The notes below the pieces were generated by a model that worked only from the letters and a program-made list of their open reading frames with translations, searched no databases and had not been told where the DNA came from. The translations under genes were made by a program, and so were the position numbers. Shown piece after piece: positions 43,056-51,201 of a stretch of 64,000 bases of DNA. How positions within the stretch are numbered: position 1 is the first letter of the stretch; the number at the start of each line of letters is the position of its first letter. Source of the stretch: Nonomuraea wenchangensis (GTDB lineage Bacteria; Actinomycetota; Actinomycetes; Streptosporangiales; Streptosporangiaceae); assembly GCF_900111685.1 (NCBI RefSeq), contig NZ_FOHX01000022.1, positions 1 to 64,000 of the forward strand, in the 5' to 3' direction.

Positions 43056-43652
43056 CTAGGCGGCCAGGCGACGGCGTTCCAGGATCGCGGCCACGACGTA
43101 GCCAGCGCCGCCCGCGATGGCCAGCACCGAGTAGACGCCCGGGGTGTCGAGGAAGAGGGAGGCGGAGGCGATCAGGGCGAGCCAGGTGCCCAGGCCGTAG
43201 TGGAGGGTGTTGCGGCGGACGGCGCCTTCGGCGAGGTTGATCAGGCCGACCACGAGAGCGGAGCCGGCGGGCCAGAGCACGTCCTGCAGTTCGGGCAGGT
43301 CGAAGGCGGTGGACACGCCGGTGATGGCCAGTGCCAGGGCGATGAAGCCGGTGGCCCAGGAGGTCCCGACCAGCTTCTCGGCGAGCAGTTCGGACTGGTC
43401 GGCGCCACGCTTGGCGCGGGCGCCCGCCCTCATGGTCAGGACCAGGCCGGTCACGATGCCGGCGCCGAGCAGGGTGAGGGGCGCCCAGGCCGGCAGGGAG
43501 AGCACAGGGTCGGCGCCCTTGGAGAGCGCGGCCGAGCCGTGCCCGAGGATGAAGGCCGCGGCGAAGCTGATGTAGGCGGAGCGGTTGTCGGCCTTGTTCG
43601 CGGCCGGAACCGCGGTGGCGGGGACCGGCGCGGTGAGGGCGGTGGCGTTCAT
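43056..43652 (-). CDS. hypothetical polytopic membrane protein
   Basis: This 198-residue protein has about six hydrophobic helices (ISFAAAFILGHGSAALS, LTLLGAGIVTGLVLTMRAG, TGFIALALAITGVSTAF, GSALVVGLINLAEGAV, WLALIASASLFLDTPG, SVLAIAGGAGYVVAAIL). ATG 43652 has CGGAGGT upstream and overlaps the stop of a TetR C-terminal remnant (ATGA), showing it was once the second gene of a tetR operon. Function unknown. Confidence 0.75.
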   Translation of the reverse strand: MNATALTAPVPATAVPAANKADNRSAYISFAAAFILGHGSAALSKGADPVLSLPAWAPLTLLGAGIVTGLVLTMRAGARAKRGADQSELLAEKLVGTSWATGFIALALAITGVSTAFDLPELQDVLWPAGSALVVGLINLAEGAVRRNTLHYGLGTWLALIASASLFLDTPGVYSVLAIAGGAGYVVAAILERRRLAA

Positions 43653-43890
43653 GGTGTGGACCTCCGAGGGGTCTGGTCGGGTGTGTGGTTCGGGGTGAGG
43701 TGCGCCAGCGAGGCCACGAGGTGTGGTATGAGCCCGGCCGGCCAGGGGAGGGCGCGGATCACGGTCTGCTGGTGGGCCAGGCCGTGCAGGCCCAGCCACA
43801 GCGCGATCGTGTCGGCGCGGGGATTGGTGCTGGTCGAGTGCCCGGCGGCGTACAGGCGTTGCCGGGCGTCCGCACCCGTGACGGCCGCCT
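43649..43890 (-). pseudogene. C-terminal remnant of a TetR-family regulator
   Basis: In the frame ending at 43649 the minus strand encodes IEAAVTGADARQRLYAAGHS, then ALWLGLHGLAHQQTVIRALP and HLVASLAHL. The intact TetR at 45099 ends with nearly the same pattern (ALWLGLHGLAHQRAVIRKFP). No DNA-binding domain remains; upstream sequence changes to the dehydrogenase end at 43946. It probably arose by deletion. Confidence 0.65.
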
Positions 43891-43945
43891 CGATCCGGCG
43901 GGCCGGCTGCGACGCGGCTGCGACGCGGCGGCGCGGAGCACGACC

Positions 43946-44989
43946 TCACGTCTCGGGGACGATGACGACCTTGCCGAGGACGGTCCTGGACTCGGCGAGC
44001 GTCAGCGCGGCGGACGCGTCGGTGAGCGGGATCCGCGCGGCGATCTGCGGCATCACGGCGCCGTCGGCCACCAGTCGCAGCACCTGGGTGAGGTCCGTGC
44101 CGAGCCGGTCGCGGAAGGAGGCCAGGCGGCGCCGGCCCGCCCAGAAGTTGTAGAAGTGCGCGTTCTTGCCGTTGGGCAGGTGGTTCCAGGCCAGCAACCG
44201 GGTGAACAGCTTGAGCATCGGCAGGAGGGCGTTGCCCTTGTCGTTCTTGCCCGATGCCGCCCCATAGTTGACCAGCGTGCCGCCCCGCCGAAGCAACCGC
44301 CACGACTGGACCAGTCCGGGCCCTCCGACGTGGTCGAAGACGGCGTCGACGCCTTCGGGCGCGAGCTTGCGGATCTGCTGGTACATGTCCGGATCGCGGT
44401 AGTCGACGGGGGTCGCGCCCAGCGTGCGCACGGTCTCGTGGTGGCGCGCCGAGGCCGTGCCGATCACCGCCATCCCGGCGTGCCGGGCCAGTTGTACGAG
44501 GATGGAGCCGACACCGCCGTTGGCCCCCAGCACCACCACGGTTGCGCCGGCGCGGACCTTGGCCGTGCGGTGCAGCATCTGCCAGGCGGTGACGCCGTTG
44601 ACGGCCACGGTCTCCGCGGCTGCCGCGTCCACCTCGTCCGGCACCGGTACAAGGTCTCCGGCCTCGACGAGCAGGTGGCTGGCCCACCCGCCGACCTTGA
44701 TGACCGCGGCGAAGCGGCGGCCCGCCAGCACGGGGTCCACGCCGGGTCCGGTGGCGGTGACCGTGCCCACCACGTCGTAGCCGGGCACGAACGGGAACGG
44801 CGGCTGGTCGTAGTACTTGCCCAGGCGCATCTGCTGCTCGGCGAAGGACACGCCGGTGGCGTCCATGCGCAGGAGGACCTGCCCCTCGGCCGGGGGCGGG
44901 AGATCGCGGACCTGTACGAGCAGGCCGTCCGGCTCGACTGGGCCAGGTAGGACGATCTCCGTGGCGCGGGTGGCGACAGTGCTGTTCAT
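43946..44989 (-). CDS. zinc-binding/quinone oxidoreductase-like alcohol dehydrogenase superfamily protein
   Basis: This 347-residue medium-chain dehydrogenase of the quinone oxidoreductase type has GVSFAEQQMRLGKYY and VPGYDVVGTVTATGPG in the N-terminal domain, a Rossmann motif VVVLGANGGVGSILVQLARH, and a C-terminal QIAARIPLTDASAALTLAES. It lacks the zinc-ligand Cys set, so it likely uses NADPH without zinc. It is divergent from the TetR at 45099, and the palindrome between them suggests repression. Confidence 0.9.
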   Translation of the reverse strand: MNSTVATRATEIVLPGPVEPDGLLVQVRDLPPPAEGQVLLRMDATGVSFAEQQMRLGKYYDQPPFPFVPGYDVVGTVTATGPGVDPVLAGRRFAAVIKVGGWASHLLVEAGDLVPVPDEVDAAAAETVAVNGVTAWQMLHRTAKVRAGATVVVLGANGGVGSILVQLARHAGMAVIGTASARHHETVRTLGATPVDYRDPDMYQQIRKLAPEGVDAVFDHVGGPGLVQSWRLLRRGGTLVNYGAASGKNDKGNALLPMLKLFTRLLAWNHLPNGKNAHFYNFWAGRRRLASFRDRLGTDLTQVLRLVADGAVMPQIAARIPLTDASAALTLAESRTVLGKVVIVPET

Positions 44990-45018
44990 GACGGATCCCT
45001 TGAGGCTTCGCCCGTTTG

Positions 45019-45046
45019 CTTACGGCTGTAACGTAACGGACGTAAG
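45019..45046. promoter_or_regulatory. imperfect palindrome in the oxidoreductase/TetR divergent promoter
   Basis: CTTACG (45019-45024) and CGTAAG (45041-45046) are inverted, with an ACGT core exactly at the same centre (45031-45034) and further symmetric bases between. Eleven of 14 base pairs match across the axis. It lies 30 bp from the oxidoreductase start and 53 bp from the tetR start. Confidence 0.6.
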
Positions 45047-45098
45047 TCTACGTAGGCAAGGCGAGGCGCCCATAAACTTCGCGGTGTATGGTTACGGG

Positions 45099-45755
45099 GT
45101 GAAGCACAACGAACCGGCGGAGCCGGCCGCACCGGGACCCACCCGGAGGCGCAATCGCCGTGGCGAGGGACGCAAACTGCGCGACGAGATCATCACCGCC
45201 GCGGTGGAACTGCTCGACGAACACGGCGACGAACGCGCCATCACCCTGCGCTCAATCGCTCGCCGGATCGGGATCGCCGCGCCCTCGATCTACCCGCACT
45301 TCCCGGATCCGCAGGCCATCATGCTGGCCGTCGTACGCCAGGAGTTCGGCCGGCTCGCCACAACCATGCGCACGGCCGCGGCGGGTGGCGGCCAGGATCC
45401 CCGGCAACGGCTGCTCGCCGCCTGCCACGCCTACCTCGACCTGGCCCAGATCCACCCCGGGCGCTACCGCATCATGTTCGGCGGCCTGTGGACGCCGGAC
45501 ATGAGCGAAGGTTCGATCACCGAAGACGACATGGACGGGCTGGGCATGGATGCCCTGCAGGTCTTCGTCGACGCCCTCGGCGACTGCGTCGCTGCGGGCC
45601 AAGCCACCAGCACCGACCTCTTCAGTGACGCGGTCGCGCTGTGGCTGGGCCTGCACGGCCTGGCCCACCAACGCGCCGTGATCCGCAAATTTCCCTGGCC
45701 GCAGGACCTCGCCGAACGCATCATCAGTGCCCTGGCGCACCTCAAGGACACCTGA
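45099..45755 (+). CDS. TetR-family transcriptional regulator
   Basis: This 218-residue regulator has a basic N-terminus, a helix-turn-helix (ITAAVELLDEHGDERAITLR, then GIAAPSIYPHFPDPQAIMLA) and a TetR_C_33-like domain ending ALWLGLHGLAHQRAVIRKFP. The start is GTG 45099; GTG 45084 is possible. It is divergent from the quinone oxidoreductase, with a palindrome in between. A C-terminal fragment of a close relative remains at 43649-43890. Confidence 0.9.
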   Translation: MKHNEPAEPAAPGPTRRRNRRGEGRKLRDEIITAAVELLDEHGDERAITLRSIARRIGIAAPSIYPHFPDPQAIMLAVVRQEFGRLATTMRTAAAGGGQDPRQRLLAACHAYLDLAQIHPGRYRIMFGGLWTPDMSEGSITEDDMDGLGMDALQVFVDALGDCVAAGQATSTDLFSDAVALWLGLHGLAHQRAVIRKFPWPQDLAERIISALAHLKDT

Positions 45756-45799
45756 ACGGCCTTCCGCTCCCGAACGTGTCCGCTGGAGGACACCGCGCC

Positions 45800-46006
45800 G
45801 TGGCTGAGCCGTACCTGCTCGGCCTGGTGGGTCTCGGCCTGCGGCACACGGCCGACGCGACGCGCGCCAAGCAGGCCGAGGTCGTGCTCGCGCGGCTGCG
45901 GGAGATCAAACGGGCCCGCGACCCGCACAACGTGTTCCGCGCGAACTATCCGGTGCTCGGGGACAGGGCCGTCACCGGTGCGGGCGGCCGCCGTGCCGGC
46001 GGATGA
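45800..46006 (+). pseudogene. C-terminal remnant of a BBE-domain FAD-linked oxidase
   Basis: A short frame from GTG 45800 (GGAGGA upstream) reads AKQAEVVLARLREIKRARDP and HNVFRANYPVLG. This matches the berberine-bridge-enzyme C-terminal signature (LK-x-x-x-DP-x-NVFR-x-N). The FAD-binding and catalytic parts are absent. Its end overlaps the convergent regulator gene by 35 bp. Confidence 0.6.
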
Positions 46007-46286
46007 GCTCCTCCAGTGCGGTGAGCTCGGCCGACAACGCGGCCCGGCCTTCGTCGGTGATGACGATCCAGGTCTTGGGGCGCCGCCCGTCGTACCCCTT
46101 CTCCAGCACGATCAGGCCGGCCTCTTCCAGGACGGCGAGGTGCCGGTTGAGGTTTCCCCTGGTCAGTTCGAGCACTTCGTGGAGGTAGGTGAACTCCACC
46201 CTGGCCGCCTCGTCGGCGATGGCGAGGATGCCGAGCCGGTGGCGCTGGTGGACGACGTCGCTCAGGCGTCCGGTCGGGTGGGTCAC
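45972..46286 (-). CDS. winged-helix transcriptional regulator (ArsR/MarR-like)
   Basis: This 104-residue protein has LSDVVHQRHRLGILAIADEA, EVLELTRGNLNRHLAVLEEA and KGYDGRRPKTWIVITDEGRA, the pattern of short winged-helix regulators of the DUF-wHTH/PF13601 group. It overlaps the stop of the upstream membrane gene by ATGA. The partner membrane protein may be the regulated or sensing component. A tandem operator-like repeat lies upstream of the two-gene operon. Confidence 0.85.
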   Translation of the reverse strand: MTHPTGRLSDVVHQRHRLGILAIADEAARVEFTYLHEVLELTRGNLNRHLAVLEEAGLIVLEKGYDGRRPKTWIVITDEGRAALSAELTALEELIRRHGGRPHR

Positions 46287-46927
46287 GGCCGGGTCTTCCG
46301 CAGGGCGAGCAGGCCGGCGACGAGGAGGACGGCGGCCGGGAACAGCAGGGCGGTCTCACGCGGGCCGAGGAGGCCGTCGAGGCCGGACCGTTCGAGCAGC
46401 CGCTCGTAGAGGTGGATGCCGCTGCTCGCGACGGCCGGGACGACCGCCGCGGCGTAGAGCCCGACGGCGATCCACAGGTGGCGGCTGTGCTCGACGCAGG
46501 CCAGGGCGACCAGGCCGAGGCCGATGGTCAGCAGGTGGAAGGGGGCGCCGTCGAAGGGAAGCAGGAGCGACAGCAGGGGGACGGCCACGGCCAGGCCGCC
46601 CAGCACCCCCGGCCGGCGCACCGCCGTCTGGATGCCCGTCCGGTAGCCGTGGCGGTGGTAGTGCCACACGGTCAGACCCGTTCCGGCGATCAGCCCGGAC
46701 ACCCACACCATGTCCACGAACTCCTTCGGGAGGAGGTGGGCGAGGGCTCCGCCCGGCGGAAAACGGAGTGCGTCGGCGATCGTCTGGAGAATCGCCGAGA
46801 ACACGGTGAGGGTGCCGAAGAAGACCAGGGGGTAGCCGAAGGCGTGCCGGTCCGCGCGGGCGCGGCCACGCAGGGCTCTGACCTCGTCGAGCAGGTGATC
46901 GGCCGCATCGTACGAGTGCTCCTTCAT
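46283..46927 (-). CDS. hypothetical membrane protein paired with a winged-helix regulator
   Basis: This 214-residue protein has an N-terminal cytoplasmic helix (HLLDEVRALRGRARADRHAF) and about five to six membrane segments (YPLVFFGTLTVFSAILQTIA, FVDMVWVSGLIAGTGLTVW, LGGLAVAVPLLSLLLPF, LTIGLGLVALACVEHSRH, LFPAAVLLVAGLLALRK). It is not recognised beyond membrane-protein/wHTH pairs common in actinomycetes. It is the first gene of the operon. Confidence 0.75.
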   Translation of the reverse strand: MKEHSYDAADHLLDEVRALRGRARADRHAFGYPLVFFGTLTVFSAILQTIADALRFPPGGALAHLLPKEFVDMVWVSGLIAGTGLTVWHYHRHGYRTGIQTAVRRPGVLGGLAVAVPLLSLLLPFDGAPFHLLTIGLGLVALACVEHSRHLWIAVGLYAAAVVPAVASSGIHLYERLLERSGLDGLLGPRETALLFPAAVLLVAGLLALRKTRP

Positions 46928-46943
46928 GATCAGGCCACCCTCT

Positions 46944-46975
46944 GTCTGTGTCGAAGACTTGTCTGTGTCGCAGAC
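46944..46975. promoter_or_regulatory. tandem 14-bp repeat upstream of the membrane protein/regulator operon
   Basis: TCTGTGTCGAAGAC (46945-46958) and TCTGTGTCGCAGAC (46962-46975) differ at one base and are spaced 17 bp apart. The second copy with its preceding G forms an inverted repeat GTCTG-N5-CAGAC; the first is the same with one mismatch. It is a probable operator for the winged-helix regulator, 17 bp upstream of the membrane gene start. Confidence 0.65.
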
Positions 46976-47005
46976 ACTACTCGAACGCGAGCCCCCTGGA
47001 AAGGG

Positions 47006-47947
47006 TCATCTCTGGCCGGGGCCGTCCACCACCTTGGCGTCCAGCCGGGCTGTCAGCGTGAGGGGCGTGCCCGCCTCGATGACGAACGACGAGGAGTCGT
47101 CGTAGTCCGCGGTCTGGACGCCGTACGTGCCGAGGAAACGGAAGTCGACGGGATCGAGGATGAGGTCGTAGCGGGCCCGCTCACCCGTATAGCTGAACGC
47201 GACCCCGTGCCTGCCGTCGGCGTCCACGACGTCCTCGGTGAAGCTCACGCCGGGGATCGTGGCGAGGCCACGGAACAGCGCCGCCCGCACCTCCGGTGGC
47301 AACGACTGGGTTCCCATGAGCTGGTACACGGCCTGGAAGAGCTGCTCGTCGATGCTGGGAGGCTGCTGCGATTCGCCCCAGACCATGTGCATGTCCTCCA
47401 GCTTCCGGCGGATCGTCGTGAGCACGCCTTCGGGGGTGATCGGCTGCCGGGCCAGATCGGCGGCGCCGAGCCCCGGATGGTTGCCCTGCACGAGCAGCTT
47501 TCCGTTGATCAGGGCGGCCACCTGCTTGCCGTCCATGCTGGTCCACTGCTCCCAGACGACGCGCCGGGAGAGGTCCACGCCGTAGCCGCCGTCCTTGGAC
47601 TGCGGCGCCTGGCGCTCCCTGATGTACAGCCACTGGCCGGGGTTCGGCGCCTGCCCGCGGTCGTCGTAGGCGGCCTGCGCGGCCCGCTCGCCCAGCTCCC
47701 GCACGTTCGCCACGGGGACGACGCGCGGCTGATCGCGGGCCACCACCACGCCGGTGCCGACCGCCACGGCCAACGCGCCCGCCAGCGCGGCCCGCCAGCC
47801 GAGCCGCCCGGCAAGTCGCCCGGCAAGTCGCGGCGCGCGGCGGGGCTCGGAACCGCGGGCCGCGGCCAGCAGTCGCGCCCGGGCGGCGTTCTCCACCTGG
47901 GCCGTCATCGGCGGGGTGTCACGCCTGAATTCCTTGAGCGTGCTCAT
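47006..47947 (-). CDS. CU044_5270 family protein (probable sigma-factor partner)
   Basis: This 313-residue protein has a cytoplasmic N-terminus (MSTLKEFRRDTPPMTAQVEN), one membrane helix (about residues 55-72, ALAGALAVAVGTGVVVA) and an extracytoplasmic domain with NVRELGERAA, PGQWLYIRERQA and LFQAVYQLMG. CU044_5270 proteins usually follow an ECF sigma gene and may act as anti-sigma factors. Here the start overlaps the sigma stop by one base (TGATG). Confidence 0.82.
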   Translation of the reverse strand: MSTLKEFRRDTPPMTAQVENAARARLLAAARGSEPRRAPRLAGRLAGRLGWRAALAGALAVAVGTGVVVARDQPRVVPVANVRELGERAAQAAYDDRGQAPNPGQWLYIRERQAPQSKDGGYGVDLSRRVVWEQWTSMDGKQVAALINGKLLVQGNHPGLGAADLARQPITPEGVLTTIRRKLEDMHMVWGESQQPPSIDEQLFQAVYQLMGTQSLPPEVRAALFRGLATIPGVSFTEDVVDADGRHGVAFSYTGERARYDLILDPVDFRFLGTYGVQTADYDDSSSFVIEAGTPLTLTARLDAKVVDGPGQR

Positions 47948-48510
47948 CACAGCTCTTCCTCTCCTAGTGCGGCCCGTGTCTTCTTCTTGGCCCGGTGCAG
48001 CCTCGACCGCACGGTGCCCAGCGGGATGCCGAGCGACTGGGCGACCTCTTCGTAGCTGAGGCCCTCCCACGCGATCAGCAGCAGCACGTCGCGGTCGCCG
48101 CGCGACAGTGACGCCAGCGCCCCCGCCAGCTCGCGTTCCTTGTCCCGCGCGGCGACCCTGCTGACCACGACGTCGGCCATCGGCTCCGGCAGCGGGTCCA
48201 CGCCGGTACGGCTCAGCGCCCGCAGCATCCGCTCCTCCTGACGCCGGTGCCGGGCGATGAGGGTGGTGGCGATGCCGTACAGCCAGGGACGCGCCAGCGG
48301 GAACGACAGGTCGTACGATCCACGCCGCCGGAACGCGGCCAGGAACGTCTCGGCCACGATGTCGTCGGCGGCCTGCGTGCCGATCCGCCGCGCGGCGTAG
48401 AGGTGGATCTGCCGCGCGTACCGGTCGAACAGTGCGGCGAACTGCTCCGGATCGCTCGCGGAGCGCCTGATCAGCTCGGCGTCGTCGATCTCGGCCGTCT
48501 CAACGGTCAA
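47947..48510 (-). CDS. ECF RNA polymerase sigma factor
   Basis: This 187-residue protein has region 2 (FDRYARQIHLYAARRIGTQA, DDIVAETFLAAFRRR) and region 4 (LSRGDRDVLLLIAWEGLSYE, EVAQSLGIPLGTVRSRLHRA). TTG 48510 with AGGAGGG upstream fits best. The pair with a CU044_5270 membrane protein is a common actinobacterial sigma/anti-sigma arrangement. Confidence 0.92.
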   Translation of the reverse strand: MTVETAEIDDAELIRRSASDPEQFAALFDRYARQIHLYAARRIGTQAADDIVAETFLAAFRRRGSYDLSFPLARPWLYGIATTLIARHRRQEERMLRALSRTGVDPLPEPMADVVVSRVAARDKERELAGALASLSRGDRDVLLLIAWEGLSYEEVAQSLGIPLGTVRSRLHRAKKKTRAALGEEEL

Positions 48511-48594
48511 CGGCCCTCCTTAAGGTCGGTCGGTCACCCTGCTGTCTCCCGCACGCCCCCGCAAGGTTCTCGCTCCGGCGGAGAAGCGCCGATT

Positions 48595-48628
48595 TTTGCG
48601 CGACTCGCATCTTTGCTTGGCGCGCAAA
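48595..48628. promoter_or_regulatory. inverted repeat upstream of TetR
   Basis: TTTGCGCG (48595-48602) and CGCGCAAA (48621-48628) are perfect 8-bp inverted arms separated by 18 bp. They end 18 bp before the GTG start of the TetR gene and lie between it and the divergent sigma gene. Spacing fits two DNA turns, so it may be two half-sites of an autoregulatory operator. Confidence 0.55.
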
Positions 48629-48646
48629 TTTGTGTAGTGTGCTCGC

Positions 48647-49246
48647 GTGGGGCTGAGAGAGCGCAAGAAGGAAGAAACCCGGCTCGCGCTGAGCTGGGCG
48701 GCGATCAAGCTGACCGTCGAGCGTGGCTTCGACAACGTCAAGGTGGAGGACATCGCCGCCGAGGCGGGCGTCTCGCCCCGCACGTTCAACAACTACTTCT
48801 CCAGCAAAGGCGAGGCGATCGCGGCCAGGCACTTCGACCGGGCGGTGCGGATCGCCGAGGAGCTGAGGTCCAGGCCGGACGGCGAACCCCTGTGGCAGGC
48901 CATCACCAACGCCGTCTTCGCCCGGTTCGCGCTCGGCATGGAGACCGAGCGTCCGGCCGACGAGCGCTGGATCGCCGGCGTCAAGCTGATGAGCCGGCAC
49001 CCGGAGCACCGGGGCGAGTTCCTCAAGGCCCACGCGGCCGCGCAGGATGCGCTGGCCGCGGCCATCGCCGAACGCACCGGCACCGATGCCGAGCGCGACC
49101 TCTATCCGCACCTGGTCGCCGGAGCGGTGGGCGCCGCCGTGCTCGCGGCCATCCACCTGTGGCTCAACGGCGAGGCGCCGGCGCCGTTCCCGGAGCTGCT
49201 GCGCGACGCCCTCGAACAGGTCGCCGCCGGACTGCCCACGCCCTGA
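48647..49246 (+). CDS. TetR-family transcriptional regulator
   Basis: This 199-residue regulator starts at GTG 48647 (GLRERKKEETRLALSWAAIK) and has the helix-turn-helix VKVEDIAAEAGVSPRTFNNY FSSKGEA, typical of the AcrR group. It is followed after 60 bp by the FAD monooxygenase in the same direction, which it probably controls. Confidence 0.92.
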   Translation: MGLRERKKEETRLALSWAAIKLTVERGFDNVKVEDIAAEAGVSPRTFNNYFSSKGEAIAARHFDRAVRIAEELRSRPDGEPLWQAITNAVFARFALGMETERPADERWIAGVKLMSRHPEHRGEFLKAHAAAQDALAAAIAERTGTDAERDLYPHLVAGAVGAAVLAAIHLWLNGEAPAPFPELLRDALEQVAAGLPTP

Positions 49247-49306
49247 CCGTCCAGACCTCTGCGCCGGCCCGCCGCCGGCCGACCTGTCATGCCCGGAAGG
49301 ACCACC

Positions 49307-50803
49307 ATGATCGCCGATATCGTCATAGCCGGAGCCGGGCCCAACGGCCTGATGCTGGCCTGCGAGCTCAGCCTCGCCGGAATCCGCCCCCTGGTCCTGG
49401 AGCGCCTGCCCGAGCGCACCCAGGAGAACCGCGCCAACGGCCTGGTCGGCCAGGTGGTACGGATGCTGGACCGGCGCGGCCTCTACGAGCGGCTGACGGG
49501 TCACGAGGACCCGCCGCGGCCCGCACCCGGATTCGTCTTCGGCGCGCTGCCCATCGACCTGAGCGTGCTGGACGACAACCCCCTCTACCTGCTCCAGGTC
49601 CCGCAGCGCAGGATCGAGCAGATGCTGGAGGAACGGGCCGTCGAACTCGCCGTCGAGATCCGGCGCGGCCACGAGCTCACCGGGCTCACCCAGAGCGCCG
49701 ACGGCGTGACCCTCCAGGCCAGCGGGCCGGCCGGACCGTACTCGATCGAAACGCGCTATCTGATCGGCGCCGACGGCGGGCACAGCATCGTACGCAAGCT
49801 GGCCGGCATCGCCTTCCCCGGCGTGACGACCGACGCCATGATCGCGCGCACCGCGCACGCCGTCGTCCCGGCCGAGCTCGTCGATCCGGCCACCGGCGGC
49901 CTCGACATTCCCGGGTACGGACCCGTCCCGCCGTTCCTGCACCACCGGACCGAGCGCGGTCTGTTCGTGTACGCGCCCCTGCCGGGCGCCCCCGCACCGT
50001 TGATCTCCACCATGGAGTGGAACGGACACGACGCCGAGGGCCCGCTCACGCTCGCGGAGCTGCAGGCCAGCGCCCGCCGCGTGCTCGGCGTGACCATCGC
50101 CTTCGGCCCGCCCGCAGGCCCGGGGCCGCACATGTCACGCAAGCTCAACGGCGGCAACACCCGCCTGGCCGAGCGTTTCCGGGACGGCCGGGTGCTGCTG
50201 GTCGGCGACGCCGCCCACGTGCACTCGGCGATCGGCGGGCCCGGGCTCAACCTCGGCCTCCAGGACGCGGTCAACCTCGGCTGGAAACTCGCGGCCGAAG
50301 TGCGCGGCACGGCCCCCGCCGGCCTCCTCGACACCTACGAGTCCGAACGGCGCCCGGTCGCCGAGCGGGTGGTGATGTCCTCGCGCGCCCAGTCCGCGCT
50401 GATCGCCCCTGGCAGCGAGGTCACCGGCCTGCGGGCGCTGTTCGCCGAACTGCTCGGCGACCCGCGCAACGTCGGCCGGATCGCCGACCTGATGTCGGGC
50501 GCCGACGTCCGCTACGAGATGGGCTGTGACCATCCGCTGGCCGGTCGATGGGCTCCCGACCTGGATCTCGAAGGCGGGGTCCGGCTCGCCGAGCTGACCC
50601 GGGACGGCCGCTCCCACCTGATCGACTTCACCGGCGGCGACTGGGGGCATCCCGCGACAGCGGGGCTGTCCGGTTCCGACGTGCCGTGCACGGCGCTGCT
50701 GCTGCGGCCCGACGGGTACGTGGCATGGGCCACCGACGCCCCGCAGCCGGACGCGGAGTCCCGCGCGTCGCTCAAGGCCGCGATGCAGCGTTGGCCGGCC
50801 TGA
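49307..50803 (+). CDS. FAD-dependent aromatic monooxygenase (PheA/TfdB-type, RIFMO-like class)
   Basis: This 498-residue group-A flavoprotein hydroxylase has the GAGPNGLMLACELSLAG Rossmann start, GADGGHSIVRKLAGI (DG motif), and GRVLLVGDAAHVHSAIGGPG (GD motif) followed by NLGLQDAVNLGWKLAAEVRG. It uses NAD(P)H and oxygen to hydroxylate aromatic compounds or inactivate drugs. ATG 49307 with GGAAGGA upstream is preferred over ATG 49289. Linked to TetR, it suggests inducible xenobiotic modification. Nothing is seen in 50804-51001. Confidence 0.92.
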   Translation: MIADIVIAGAGPNGLMLACELSLAGIRPLVLERLPERTQENRANGLVGQVVRMLDRRGLYERLTGHEDPPRPAPGFVFGALPIDLSVLDDNPLYLLQVPQRRIEQMLEERAVELAVEIRRGHELTGLTQSADGVTLQASGPAGPYSIETRYLIGADGGHSIVRKLAGIAFPGVTTDAMIARTAHAVVPAELVDPATGGLDIPGYGPVPPFLHHRTERGLFVYAPLPGAPAPLISTMEWNGHDAEGPLTLAELQASARRVLGVTIAFGPPAGPGPHMSRKLNGGNTRLAERFRDGRVLLVGDAAHVHSAIGGPGLNLGLQDAVNLGWKLAAEVRGTAPAGLLDTYESERRPVAERVVMSSRAQSALIAPGSEVTGLRALFAELLGDPRNVGRIADLMSGADVRYEMGCDHPLAGRWAPDLDLEGGVRLAELTRDGRSHLIDFTGGDWGHPATAGLSGSDVPCTALLLRPDGYVAWATDAPQPDAESRASLKAAMQRWPA

Positions 50804-51001
50804 CACGCCTGACACGCGGGCCGCCAAGCCGTCGGAGTTTCTCGGCCTGCCGGGCACCGTCGTGGACAGGGGCGCTCCTGCGCTGGGCCAACGAGAACCC
50901 CGGTCCGGACGCCGACGCGGCCCGCGCGGCCGCGCCTGCTGCTCCAGCGAACAGGCTGACTTTCCCGGGCCGCGCCGCCCGCTGGAGCCGCGCGGTGAAC
51001 A

Positions 51002-51127
51002 CTAGGCCAGGCGCGCGCCCGCAGGGCTGAGGATCGACGAGGCGACGCTCTGCACGAGGCGCATGATCAGGGCTTCGAGGAGCATGAAGGCGGCCTTGGC
51101 CAGCAGGGAGGCGAAGAACTCGGACAC
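51002..51127 (-). CDS. 41-residue amphipathic helical peptide
   Basis: A frame of 42 codons starts at GTG 51127 (AGGTAG about 5 bp upstream) and reads SEFFASLLAKAAFMLLEALI followed by MRLVQSVASSILSPAGARLA. It is almost one continuous amphipathic or membrane-active helix. It lies 75 bp downstream of the large P-type ATPase gene on the same strand and could be its small regulatory subunit, a membrane-active peptide, or an independently expressed microprotein. Too short for routine gene callers. Confidence 0.5.
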   Translation of the reverse strand: MSEFFASLLAKAAFMLLEALIMRLVQSVASSILSPAGARLA

Positions 51128-51201
51128 GTCTCTACCTAACGCTCATAAGGGCAGTTACAAGCATATTTCGCGACAAAGGTGACGAACGGGTAGCGGAAGA
51201 G

